Assembly (NCBI RefSeq): GCF_014648195.1
Contig: NZ_BMQQ01000016.1
Location: 1-35,347, forward strand
Length of the DNA: 35,347 nucleotides
Origin: Streptomyces purpureus
GTDB lineage: Bacteria > Actinomycetota > Actinomycetes > Streptomycetales > Streptomycetaceae
Direction: 5' to 3'
Part shown: one piece after another, positions 14,901-21,302 of the stretch
Layout: every line of letters starts with the position of its first letter
Position numbering within the stretch: the first letter of the stretch is position 1
Made by a program: the position numbers and the translations under genes
Notes under the pieces: model-generated
The model's input: only the letters and a program-made list of their open reading frames with translations
What the model was told of the DNA's origin: nothing
Database searches by the model: none

Positions 14901-16442
14901 TCACACCACCGAGTTGAGTACGTCGTAGTCGTCCAGGACGGCCGGCCCTCGCGTGAGCAGCGCCCACCGGGCCTCCGTCACGGCAATCAGCGGTGCCACG
15001 TCCACCAGTGAGGCGGTGCGGTCCAGGACCCAGGCGTCACCGACCCGCCGGGTACGGGCGCCGTTGACTGCCGCGGTCAGCGGCGTCTGATCGAGGTGCC
15101 GCACGGTGCCTTGATTCAGCGCGTCGGCCAGCTGCCCGCACGCCTCGGTCATGTCGCCCGCCCGCATGACGACCAGGTGCCCGCGGTGCGGATGCTGCTT
15201 GTCCTCCGGAACCGTGATCCCCGCCGCGACCAGGTCATCGATGAGTGAACCGGCCGGAGCGCCCGACGAGGCGACTGCCACCACCAGCGGCCGCCACAGC
15301 CGGACGAGCTTCGACACCGCAGGCACAACCCAGTCCGTACCGGGACGCCGGTCCACCAGCTCCATGTGCACACGTCCGTCGCGCCGGCGCATCGCTACAC
15401 CGATCGCGGCGTGCTTGCGGTCCTGCGACACGTCGATGGCGAACGCCACCTCATCGGCCGGAGGCCTGGACTTCTCGTCCGCCAGGCCAGGCCACACCTT
15501 CTTCGGGACGTTCGGGTCGTCCGGAGGCGAGGCCTTACGCGTCCGGTTCAGGTACGCGCGGTCGAACTCTCCGGGATCCAGCTTGTCCAGCTCTGCCTGG
15601 ATGACCGCCTCGGTGACCGTGTGCCCCAGCGCGGGAAGCGTCGCACGCCACGTGGCTGGGTCGCTCCGGTCCATCGAGTCTGGAGCAAACCACTCGAAGT
15701 ACGCCACAGAGGGGTGAACGCCGGTCTCCCACAGCTCTTCGATGTGCCGTCGGCCAGCCGCGCGCTTCTTGTTCAGCCACACCGACTTCTCGGTGCCACC
15801 AGCCGATGCCCACCACAACTGCGCCATCGGCTTGGTCAACATTGCGGGGCTGAACGCCTGCTCCAGCCTGTCATCCTCCGCAGCGAACGCCTCGTCGATG
15901 ACGCCGAGGTCGAGCGGCGGCCCATGGCCGGCCTTCTCCGTGTTCGACGTGATGCCAAGAAGCGATCGCGTGCTACCCCAAATGATGGCCTCGTTGCCGG
16001 TCGTCTTCCGGGGCCGGTACTTCCCGAACAGAGACGAGCCGTCCAGCGTTGCCAGGAACTCGTCCTCCCACCGTTTCTTCGCCATGGTCCGGTTCTGGGC
16101 GGCGTACGTGACGTTCTGCCGCTCCCACGCCATGATGCGGTGAACCATCAGGGCCAAGATCTGCTGCGTCTTGCCCTGCTGCCGAGGCACGGACAGACCC
16201 ACCTCGCGGTACGCGAAGACCCCAGTCTCCGGGTCAATCTCCAAGGCCACATCCAGCACGTACCGCTGCCAGGGCATCGGCTCGAAGCCCAGCCGGGTCA
16301 TCACCCTCGCGGCTTTCCCACCCAGCGTGGCGAACCCCGGCCGCCGTGGAGTGCCCCACCAAGGCGCGCACTCCAGCCCGTACAGCTCGCGGAGTTGTTC
16401 GCCGAACTCAGTCGGGCTGGTCCAGATCGGCGAGGTCGTCAT
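14901..16442 (-). CDS. Terminase large subunit
   Basis: 513 residues from ATG 16442; ATG 16448 is in frame, but the GGAGG site touches it, while it is spaced six bases from 16442. The ATPase has Walker A SVPRQQGKT (about residues 84-92) and Walker B LGVIDEA (179-185), followed by a nuclease domain with FAIDVSQDRKHAAIGVA (first metal-binding Asp about 337). It cuts concatemeric DNA and pumps it into the prohead. The start lies inside the small terminase gene (41-base overlap from 16448), so translation is coupled. Similar large subunits in HNH-associated systems need a nearby HNH nuclease for cos cutting, and two are encoded just upstream. Confidence 0.95.
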   Translation of the reverse strand: MTTSPIWTSPTEFGEQLRELYGLECAPWWGTPRRPGFATLGGKAARVMTRLGFEPMPWQRYVLDVALEIDPETGVFAYREVGLSVPRQQGKTQQILALMVHRIMAWERQNVTYAAQNRTMAKKRWEDEFLATLDGSSLFGKYRPRKTTGNEAIIWGSTRSLLGITSNTEKAGHGPPLDLGVIDEAFAAEDDRLEQAFSPAMLTKPMAQLWWASAGGTEKSVWLNKKRAAGRRHIEELWETGVHPSVAYFEWFAPDSMDRSDPATWRATLPALGHTVTEAVIQAELDKLDPGEFDRAYLNRTRKASPPDDPNVPKKVWPGLADEKSRPPADEVAFAIDVSQDRKHAAIGVAMRRRDGRVHMELVDRRPGTDWVVPAVSKLVRLWRPLVVAVASSGAPAGSLIDDLVAAGITVPEDKQHPHRGHLVVMRAGDMTEACGQLADALNQGTVRHLDQTPLTAAVNGARTRRVGDAWVLDRTASLVDVAPLIAVTEARWALLTRGPAVLDDYDVLNSVV

Positions 16443-16653
16443 CTTCATCCTCCGCCGGTCGTCCTTCCACGAGCTGCTTCAGCGTGGCCCGCAGCTCCTT
16501 GTTCAGCGCTGGCAACAGGCGCCCGTCGTCGCCTCCGCCCGCGTCGATATCTGCCGCCAGCCGATAGGCCATCTCTGCCAGAGTCGGCTCAACGCCGACC
16601 AGGCCGCCGATGGCTTCGATGTCCTCCCGCACGGCCTGCTCGACTGAGCCCAT
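16408..16653 (-). CDS. Terminase small subunit (short form)
   Basis: 81 residues from ATG 16653 with AAGGAAG upstream. It is helical and acidic (EDIEAIGGLVGVEPTLAEMAYRLAADID, LPALNKELRATLKQLVEG) and ends in an Asp/Glu tail (EDEDDDLADLDQPD). Its position directly before, and overlapping, the large subunit gene identifies it as the DNA-recognition partner. It is short for the family (usually 100-160 residues) and lacks an obvious N-terminal helix-turn-helix, so DNA recognition may rely partly on the HNH proteins. Confidence 0.75.
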   Translation of the reverse strand: MGSVEQAVREDIEAIGGLVGVEPTLAEMAYRLAADIDAGGGDDGRLLPALNKELRATLKQLVEGRPAEDEDDDLADLDQPD

Positions 16654-16665
16654 GACAGCTTCCTT

Positions 16666-17310
16666 TCAACCGATCAACGCAAGTTGGACGTGGCCGCCCA
16701 CCCCGCGACTGGAGTTGCAGCCACGGTGCGCGAGCGCAAGGTTCGATGGCTCGTCGGTGCCGCCGACCGATACGGGTACGAGGTGGTCCAGCGTGGCCGC
16801 GTCGCGGTGCTGGAAGTGCAACCCGGGGTCGACCGATCGCAGGCACAGGTGACACCGCCATCCGTCGCGCCGCGCAATGTCGTCCAGCTTCGGCCGCGGC
16901 CCGACTACCACCGCGCCGCGCCGAACAGCTGCTGCGCGCCGGTCCTTCGCGCGTCGCCGCGCTCTTGCGCAGCCATCGCAGAAGCGCCCCTCCTGGTTGC
17001 GCCCCCGCATGGTCAGCGTGCCGCAGTCGTCGCACGGAACGGGCTGGGTTGGCGCGTCGTTCAAGCGACGTACGTTGAACGCCTTCCGCGCTCGTCCGCA
17101 CTCGCGAGAGCAGACCCGACGGTGGGGGTCGGTGAACTCCTGGCCGCAATGAGCACAGGGGCGTGGACCGTACAACTCCGGGCGGCTGTAGGGCTCCGGC
17201 CTCTCACGCCGACACGGCCGGCACACGGCCTTGCCCTCCGACAGAGACGTCCCGCTCCTCCACATCAGCATTCCGCAACGCGAGCAGGGCAGGTCAGGGC
17301 GGCGTGCCAT
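16666..17310 (-). CDS. HNH endonuclease with N-terminal zinc ribbons
   Basis: 214 residues from ATG 17310. Several CxxC pairs occur in the first 130 residues (LPCSRCGMLMW, VCRPCRRER, CAHCGQEFTDPHRRVCSREC, PCDDCGTLTMRGRNQEGRFCDGC). The C-terminal HNH domain is RDGWRCHLCLRSV, TLDHLVPVSVGG, EPSNLALAHRGCNSSRG, with all three HNH elements and the flanking Cys pairs intact. It lies between the candidate cos region and the small terminase gene. It could be a packaging nuclease or a homing nuclease; there is a second, smaller HNH gene on the other side of the AT-rich segment. Confidence 0.85.
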   Translation of the reverse strand: MARRPDLPCSRCGMLMWRSGTSLSEGKAVCRPCRRERPEPYSRPELYGPRPCAHCGQEFTDPHRRVCSRECGRARKAFNVRRLNDAPTQPVPCDDCGTLTMRGRNQEGRFCDGCARARRRAKDRRAAAVRRGAVVVGPRPKLDDIARRDGWRCHLCLRSVDPGLHFQHRDAATLDHLVPVSVGGTDEPSNLALAHRGCNSSRGVGGHVQLALIG

Positions 17311-17332
17311 AAGGGTCTCCAGGGCAAGCGAA

Positions 17333-17360
17333 AGCCCCGGTGCCTGGAGACACCGGGGCT
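17333..17360 (-). terminator. Terminator hairpin between the two HNH genes
   Basis: AGCCCCGGTG (17333-17342) pairs perfectly with CACCGGGGCT (17351-17360), 8-base loop. On the minus strand the stem is followed by TTCGCTTG. It would separate transcription of the small HNH gene and candidate cos region from the terminase operon. Confidence 0.6.
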
Positions 17361-17433
17361 CTCTTCCCGCGCGGATCAAGCGCGGGCGACTACGGGTTCA
17401 AGATCGCTGCCAGAGGTTTTGGCCCTCGCACGC

Positions 17434-17530
17434 AAAAATAAAAGCTGGGCGCGGGGCTGGGAAGATGATCTTCCAAAAAAATTCCGGAAGATTTTGCAAA
17501 TCAGATCGAAACGATCTCGATTCAGATCCT
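17434..17530. other. AT-rich dyad cluster, candidate cos/terminase site
   Basis: This non-coding segment is strikingly A/T-rich against a very G/C-rich background. It has GGAAGAT-G-ATCTTCC (17460-17474), a seven-A run (17475-17481), a second GGAAGAT (17486-17492), GATCG-AAA-CGATC (17504-17516) and repeated CAGATC (17502-17507, 17523-17528). It lies between two HNH genes just upstream of the terminase genes, where cos sites of HK97-like actinophages are found. The nick site cannot be read from sequence alone. An alternative is a promoter or regulator site. Confidence 0.45.
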
Positions 17531-17541
17531 TCTGACCTGCA

Positions 17542-17841
17542 CTAACGTCTCGGTCCGGCGTACCAGTCGCGGGACGTGGTCAGCCTGGCCACCTCGGTCG
17601 GCGCCTTGTCGCTCTTGGCGCCGTTGCACTTGCGTCCGCAGGTGGGGCAGCCCTTGACGCCGTGGGCGGGGGCCCAGTTGTCCTGGTTGCTGGGGGCGAC
17701 GCCGCCCTTGCTCACTGGGATGACGTGGTCGACCGTGTCTGCGCTGGGGTGGCCACATAGATGGCAGACGTCGTTCTCGGTGAGGAAGCGGGCGCGGGCC
17801 TTGCGGTAGTCGTAGGTGGTGAGGTCGCGGCGGCCAGCCAT
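17542..17841 (-). CDS. Small HNH endonuclease (packaging-associated type)
   Basis: 99 residues from ATG 17841. It has CHLCG (C26, C29), TVDHVIPVSKGG (D38-H39), SNQDNWAPAH (N55, H60), and a second zinc pair CPTCGRKCNGAKSD. This compact form with the DH...N...H-CN-K order is the kind encoded next to terminase genes in many siphophages, where it works with the large terminase in cutting cos DNA. It is the first gene of the late direction, upstream of the candidate cos segment. Its own leader begins with a strong hairpin. Confidence 0.88.
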   Translation of the reverse strand: MAGRRDLTTYDYRKARARFLTENDVCHLCGHPSADTVDHVIPVSKGGVAPSNQDNWAPAHGVKGCPTCGRKCNGAKSDKAPTEVARLTTSRDWYAGPRR

Positions 17842-17865
17842 GCCCGCTCCCCTCTTCCCTGGTGC

Positions 17866-17898
17866 TTACCGCCCGGGCTTTGTCGTCCCGGGCGGTAA
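17866..17898 (-). terminator. Terminator after the lipoprotein gene
   Basis: TTACCGCCCGGG (17866-17877) / CCCGGGCGGTAA (17887-17898) is a perfect 12-bp stem with a 9-base loop, 30 bases past the lipoprotein stop and just before the small HNH gene. It insulates the accessory block from the late operon. Confidence 0.65.
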
Positions 17899-17927
17899 CC
17901 CGCGCCCACGCCCCTGTGGCTCTGAGG

Positions 17928-18329
17928 TCAGGGTGCTGTCGGGTCGGGGCACTCCATGGTGGTGTGCGGCCATGACCCGGACGTGACGGTGCCGTTGGTG
18001 TGAACGTCGGCGGTCTTCTGGTCGGCGTAGTAGGTGGCGCGGCAGACGATGGTGCCGGCGTCCCGGGTGCGGACTACCTGGGCGGTGAACGTGTCGCGGT
18101 CTCGGATGTTCCTGCCGATCCAGTCGTTCAGTGCTGCGGTTGCGCTGTCTTTGGTGGCGTTCGGGACCAGGAGTTCACCGAGTTTGTTGGTGTCCTTGAT
18201 GACGGTGTATGGGGGTGGGGTGGTGCCTTCGTCGCTCATGCCTGCGTGGTCTGCGTCTGGGTCGGAGCATCCGGTGAGGGCGATGAGTGCGGCGGCTGCG
18301 GCCGCGGCGAGGATGGTGGGTGTGCGCAT
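17928..18329 (-). CDS. Secreted lipoprotein of unknown function
   Basis: 133 residues from ATG 18329. The first 21 residues form a lipoprotein signal: MRTPTI, an Ala-rich hydrophobic core, then lipobox ALTGC with Cys21 as the lipidated residue. The mature part begins SDPDADHAGMSDEGTTPPPYTV and has two cysteines (C96 region VCRATYY, and MECPDPTAP) that may form a disulfide outside the cell. It is bracketed by hairpins and is probably transcribed alone; a TTGCAA/CATCAT promoter-like pair with 17-base spacing is at 18474-18446. A membrane lipoprotein on a prophage suggests a lysogenic conversion gene, for example superinfection exclusion, but that is inference. Confidence 0.75.
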   Translation of the reverse strand: MRTPTILAAAAAAALIALTGCSDPDADHAGMSDEGTTPPPYTVIKDTNKLGELLVPNATKDSATAALNDWIGRNIRDRDTFTAQVVRTRDAGTIVCRATYYADQKTADVHTNGTVTSGSWPHTTMECPDPTAP

Positions 18330-18391
18330 CGGGTCAGCGTGGCTGATGTGTGGCGGGCGCGAGGTTGTTGTGATGGACCTGTGACGCGCGA

Positions 18392-18415
18392 AAGCCCCGC
18401 ACGGTGGCGGGGCTT
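18392..18415. terminator. Hairpin between lipoprotein and miniprotein genes
   Basis: AAGCCCCGC (18392-18400) pairs with GCGGGGCTT (18407-18415), 6-base loop. On the plus strand TTGTTGTTT follows. It lies in the 279-base gene-free stretch 18330-18608, which otherwise holds a second hairpin and a possible promoter. Confidence 0.45.
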
Positions 18416-18490
18416 GTTGTTTCCGGGCACGCCGGAGACGCCTCCATGATGTGGCACGGGCGCGGGTTTTGCAACTACGGACGTAGTGAG

Positions 18491-18521
18491 CCCCGCCGGG
18501 CCGGGCGCTGTTCCGGCGGGG
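18491..18521 (-). terminator. Terminator hairpin after the Spd-like operon
   Basis: CCCCGCCGG (18491-18499) / CCGGCGGGG (18513-18521), perfect 9-bp stem, 13-base loop, about 90 bases past the last gene of the membrane-protein operon. Confidence 0.5.
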
Positions 18522-18608
18522 CGGGGCAGGGGGCCCGAGTAGCGGCGGGCATCAGCTGCAATCGGATCTGTGGGCTGATGCTTCCACGGTACGACGGGGG
18601 TCCGACAG

Positions 18609-18743
18609 TCAGCAGTCGCAGTTGTCGGTCTGCTGCTGGCAGTCCCAGCAGCGGGGGCAGTCACAGCCGCAGGCGCAGTCGTTGTGTTCGGGTCCGGCGC
18701 CGTGGCAGTAGCAGCCGGACTCTCCGCAGGGCTCGTTCGTCAT
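18609..18743 (-). CDS. Cysteine-rich 44-residue miniprotein
   Basis: ATG 18743 to TGA 18611-18609, preceded by AAGGGATG (ribosome site) and only 7 bases after the stop of the gene before it. Eleven of its 44 residues are Cys (positions 6, 11, 13, 23, 25, 27, 29, 32, 35, 42, 44), arranged C-x-C and C-x2-C, for example CACGCDCPRCWDC. This spacing resembles metallothionein-like or zinc-knuckle clusters. It is the last gene of the Spd-like operon. It may bind metal; function unknown. It is below common gene-calling size limits and easily missed. Confidence 0.65.
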   Translation of the reverse strand: MTNEPCGESGCYCHGAGPEHNDCACGCDCPRCWDCQQQTDNCDC

Positions 18744-18750
18744 GGGTTCA

Positions 18751-18864
18751 TCATCCCTTCTTCGGTGGCGGCGGGGGCGGGGTCTGCGGCTTCTGTGCGG
18801 CCTTGGTGGCCTCGTTGCGGTCCCGGAGTTCGCCGATGCTCATGCTGGTCTTGAACTTGCCCAT
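18751..18864 (-). CDS. 37-residue small protein of the Spd-like operon
   Basis: ATG 18864 with a textbook AGGAGG ribosome site six bases upstream. The product starts MGKFKTSMSIGELRDRNE, forms one short amphipathic helix (residues 8-24), and ends in a proline run (TPPPPPPKKG). It starts 9 bases after the stop of the 196-residue gene. It carries no known domain. The strong ribosome site and operon position support a real gene. Confidence 0.6.
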   Translation of the reverse strand: MGKFKTSMSIGELRDRNEATKAAQKPQTPPPPPPKKG

Positions 18865-18873
18865 GAGGGCCTC

Positions 18874-19464
18874 CTACTTGGCGGTGGCGTGGTGGTGGGT
18901 TTCGGAGAGGTCGTAGACGGTGGTCCCGGCCTGGCCGGTGTGCTCTACACGGAACCCCTTCTCGGGCCCCTGCTCCGGGTCGTTGTTGGTGTTGGCGTTG
19001 GCGTCTGACGTGCACAAACAACGCCCGGAAGGGGTGGCGCTCGCGCGGGGGATATCGGTCGCGTGGACGCCGGGCCCGTTCCCGCCCGGGGTACGTACGC
19101 CCGCGCGGACGGATACGCCGGCGTCCTCCAGGAGGGCGCGGGCGGCCTTCGTGTCGGGCAGCCCGGCGGCGTCGCGAAGGCGGGTGAGGAGGACGTGCCC
19201 GCCGTCCTCGCCGAGCTCCTGGAGGACGGCGATGACGTCGACCGGCTGCTCGTTCGGTTCGTCGGCGTCCGAACGGCGGCGCCCGGCGGCCCACGCGCGG
19301 GCCCGCTGCGTCCCGGCGAGGGCGAGCGCCCCGGCCACGGTGTAGCCGAGCTCGGGGAAGGCGTAGACGACTCCCCCAGCGGCTGCCGCCCCGATGGCCA
19401 GCACGCAGCCCCCCGCGAGCCTGCTCGGCTCCTGGGTGACGACGACCTTCTTGGGCTCGGTCAC
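18874..19464 (-). CDS. Membrane protein with C-terminal winged-helix-like domain
   Basis: 196 residues from GTG 19464, overlapping the preceding stop by 4 bases (GTGA). Two hydrophobic segments lie at about residues 16-50 (LAGGCVLAIGAAAAGGVVYAF, YTVAGALALAGTQ). Then comes a basic loop (RRRSDADEP) and a helical domain at about 75-140 (VDVIAVLQELGEDGGHVLLTRL, KAARALLEDAGVSVRAGVRT), with GNGPGVHATDIPR. That second half looks like a winged-helix fold common on Streptomyces plasmids and integrative elements. The C-terminal 50 residues are polar and His-rich (ETHHHATAK). A DNA-linked membrane role in element spread is inferred from neighbours. Confidence 0.65.
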   Translation of the reverse strand: MTEPKKVVVTQEPSRLAGGCVLAIGAAAAGGVVYAFPELGYTVAGALALAGTQRARAWAAGRRRSDADEPNEQPVDVIAVLQELGEDGGHVLLTRLRDAAGLPDTKAARALLEDAGVSVRAGVRTPGGNGPGVHATDIPRASATPSGRCLCTSDANANTNNDPEQGPEKGFRVEHTGQAGTTVYDLSETHHHATAK

Positions 19465-19961
19465 GCGATGACTCCCGTGAACCATGCCCCGGCCAGGTTC
19501 ACGCCCGAGGCGAGGGGGACGGCGGCATAGCGGGCGATGCCGGCGGAGAGGCCGAGGCCGATTCCGGAGCCCCAGCCGCGCCACTTCGAGCCGGTGGCGC
19601 CGCGCTTGCGGCGGGCGAGGAAGCCGAGGAGGACGAGGGCGGTCATGAACAGGCCGCCTTGGGTGAGCGGGGCGGCGGTGCTGCCGGGGGCGGTGCCGGC
19701 CTGGGCGCCGACGCCGTAGATGAGGAGGCCGTCGCCGAAGGTGTTGAGGCCCCACAGGGCGGTGTCGCCGATCCAGCCGACGAGGCCGCCGACGACCATG
19801 ACGGTGAGGGCGCCGATGCACCAGCAGATGAGGAACGGCAGGAGGCCGCCGAGGTAGGCGACGGCGTTGGTCCGGAGGGCCTTGATGCCGGGGAACCAGA
19901 CGCAGAGTTCCCAGACGAGGAAGCCGAAGCCGATGAGGACGGCGCCGAGGGTGGGATTCAT
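19461..19961 (-). CDS. SpdB3-like polytopic membrane protein
   Basis: 166 residues from ATG 19961, overlapping the upstream stop by one base (TGATG). It has four to five hydrophobic segments: residues 5-25 (LGAVLIGFGFLVWELCVWF), 38-62 (GGLLPFLICWCIGALTVMVVG), 63-85, 105-120 (GLFMTALVLLGFLARRK) and 132-165 (GIGLGLSAGIARYAAVPLASG). The pattern, size and order next to the 283-residue protein resemble the small Spd (plasmid spread) membrane proteins of Streptomyces conjugative plasmids and integrative elements, which help transferred DNA move between mycelial compartments. This is from memory of the family, with no alignment run. Confidence 0.55.
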   Translation of the reverse strand: MNPTLGAVLIGFGFLVWELCVWFPGIKALRTNAVAYLGGLLPFLICWCIGALTVMVVGGLVGWIGDTALWGLNTFGDGLLIYGVGAQAGTAPGSTAAPLTQGGLFMTALVLLGFLARRKRGATGSKWRGWGSGIGLGLSAGIARYAAVPLASGVNLAGAWFTGVIA

Positions 19962-20812
19962 CAGGCGGTCCTCCGGAGGCTCCGGAGGGTCCGGGCGACG
20001 GACTCCTCCTTGGCGTTGGCGTCGGCGACCTTCCGGACGTAGCGAAGGACGGCGTCGGGCTCGGTGATGTTGCACGAGAGGGCTGTCCGGACGGCGTCCG
20101 TCATGGTCATGGGTCCCGTGGAGGGGAGCTGCGGAGCGTCGTCCGGAGCCACCTCCTCGTCGTCCGGAGCTACCGGAGAAGGCTCCGGAGTCGTCCGGAG
20201 AGCTGCCTCCGCGGCGGCGGCCCGGCTCTCCGCGCGGTTGAGCTGGCGCATGGACGCACCGAGCGCGAGACGGCCGCCGATCTCGCCGCGCTTGATGTTG
20301 ACCCACTGCTGGGTGCGGTGGTCGAGCGGCGCGGCCTGGTGGTCGAGGACCAACGTCCAGAGCGCCTTTGCCCCGCCGGACAGGACCGCGCCGATGATCC
20401 CGACCTTCAGCGAGTCAACGACCCAGCCGTGCACGCACACGGCGGCCATGTCGGCGGCGAGGAAAACGTGTCCGGCCTTGCGGGGTCGCTGGATGCGGAC
20501 GGGGTCGTAGCGGGCCAGCCACTCCAGGGCCATGCAGACGATCCAGCCGAGGCTGAACCCGGTCGCGGCGGCGTACGCGATGGGCGCGGCGACGTCGGTG
20601 CGGGTGAGGAGGTCGCCGATGGAGGAGGTGGACCAGACGATGACGATGGCGAGGCCGGCGGCGACGACGGCGAGGGCGCCGGTGAGGACGATGTGGTCCC
20701 AGTCCTTCGGCGGGGCGGGGACCTGGACGTCGTACGGCTCGGGGACGAGCTTGGTCTCGCCGTCGATGGTGTGGGGGACGAGGCGCTCGCGGCGCTCGGT
20801 GCGGGTACGCAT
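19961..20812 (-). CDS. SpdB2-like membrane protein
   Basis: 283 residues from ATG 20812. The N-terminal cytoplasmic part (LVPHTIDGETKLVPEPYDVQVPAPPKDWDHIV) is followed by four hydrophobic helices at about residues 42-63, 75-98, 112-133 and 135-157 (including WSTSSIGDLLTRTDVAAPIAY and GWIVCMALEWLARYDPVR). After them comes a soluble region with an Ala/Glu helix (AESRAAAAEAALR) and a C-terminal helical domain (ITEPDAVLRYVRKVADANAKEESVARTLRSL). This architecture is that of SpdB2-type spread proteins of Streptomyces conjugative elements. Starts and stops overlap by one base with both neighbours, so the operon is tightly coupled. No TraB-type pump is encoded nearby. Confidence 0.6.
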   Translation of the reverse strand: MRTRTERRERLVPHTIDGETKLVPEPYDVQVPAPPKDWDHIVLTGALAVVAAGLAIVIVWSTSSIGDLLTRTDVAAPIAYAAATGFSLGWIVCMALEWLARYDPVRIQRPRKAGHVFLAADMAAVCVHGWVVDSLKVGIIGAVLSGGAKALWTLVLDHQAAPLDHRTQQWVNIKRGEIGGRLALGASMRQLNRAESRAAAAEAALRTTPEPSPVAPDDEEVAPDDAPQLPSTGPMTMTDAVRTALSCNITEPDAVLRYVRKVADANAKEESVARTLRSLRRTA

Positions 20813-21120
20813 CAGGAGGCGCTCCAGGAGGCCTTGTTGAGCAGCAGCGCGTACTCGCCCCTTGTGATCGGCCGGTCGACGTACGGCATCCGCTGGAGGA
20901 GGTCGCGCTCCAGCTGCTCGGCGGCGTCGTCGTTGCGCGGGTGGACGACGTAGGCGGCGGACAGCGCGATAGCGAGGCGCGCGGCGTCGGTCATGAGGAC
21001 TTGGGGCCGGCGGTCGGCGAGCCGGGTGGCGATGTAGCGGAGGCTGTCGCGGATGGGCGCGTCGGTGCGGGCTTGGCGGAGGGCTTCGTCCTGGATGGGC
21101 GGGTGCGTACGATCAGGCAT
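20812..21120 (-). CDS. Small helical protein, first gene of the Spd-like operon
   Basis: 102 residues from ATG 21120 with GGAG upstream. It is helical (EALRQARTDAPIRDSLRYIATRLADRR, TDAARLAIALSAAYVVH, DAAEQLERDLLQRM, YALLLNKAS) with no membrane segment. It ends TGATG into the 283-residue gene. Its leader contains a perfect 12-bp hairpin, and its promoter overlaps the divergent regulator promoter. I do not recognise the family; an accessory role with the membrane proteins is inferred from coupling. Confidence 0.65.
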   Translation of the reverse strand: MPDRTHPPIQDEALRQARTDAPIRDSLRYIATRLADRRPQVLMTDAARLAIALSAAYVVHPRNDDAAEQLERDLLQRMPYVDRPITRGEYALLLNKASWSAS

Positions 21121-21150
21121 GTCTGGCTCCGGGTTTGTCGGGGCTGGACG

Positions 21151-21185
21151 CGACCCGGCCGGGCCTTCACACACCGGCCGGGTCG
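21151..21185 (-). promoter_or_regulatory. Leader hairpin of the Spd-like operon
   Basis: CGACCCGGCCGG (21151-21162) / CCGGCCGGGTCG (21174-21185), perfect 12-bp stem, 11-base loop, about 30 bases before the first start codon. It may be an attenuator, or may shield the operon from readthrough. Confidence 0.5.
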
Positions 21186-21216
21186 ACTTGTTGAGCGCGG
21201 GGGTGCGCTCGCGCCT

Positions 21217-21258
21217 GCTGTACAGCGGGCGATTGTCACCGTACAGCGGGCGCTGTAC
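21217..21258. promoter_or_regulatory. GTACAGC operator cluster
   Basis: GCTGTACAGC (21217-21226) is a perfect 10-base palindrome. GTACAGC-GGGC-GCTGTAC (21241-21258) is a spaced palindrome. The 12-base unit GTACAGCGGGCG occurs twice (21220-21231 and 21241-21252), 21 bases apart, i.e. two helical turns. These are probable binding sites for a dimeric regulator controlling both divergent promoters. Confidence 0.7.
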
Positions 21259-21261
21259 GTT
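21233..21261 (+). promoter_or_regulatory. Promoter of the sigma-r4-like regulator gene
   Basis: -35 TTGTCA (21233-21238), 17-base spacer, -10 TACGTT (21256-21261), the actinobacterial TAnnnT form. The spaced palindromic operator fills the whole spacer. Expected start of transcription is near 21268, giving a short leader with AAGGGAG before GTG 21303. Confidence 0.6.
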
Positions 21262-21266
21262 GGCAA
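21238..21266 (-). promoter_or_regulatory. Promoter of the Spd-like operon
   Basis: -35 TTGCCA (21266-21261), 17-base spacer, -10 TACGGT (21243-21238). It overlaps the plus-strand promoter almost exactly, so polymerase can occupy only one of them at a time, and the same palindrome covers both spacers. Confidence 0.6.
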
Positions 21267-21302
21267 CCGTGCGCTGCGCCCCCGAACCGGAAGGGAGCAG
21301 CT

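Noticed and set aside
15366..16655. 429-codon plus-strand open frame
   Set aside because: Antisense to the large terminase, whose Walker and nuclease motifs are intact.
17333..17360. Possible tRNA-like fold near the HNH genes
   Set aside because: Only one hairpin; no anticodon or T arm sequence could be found nearby.
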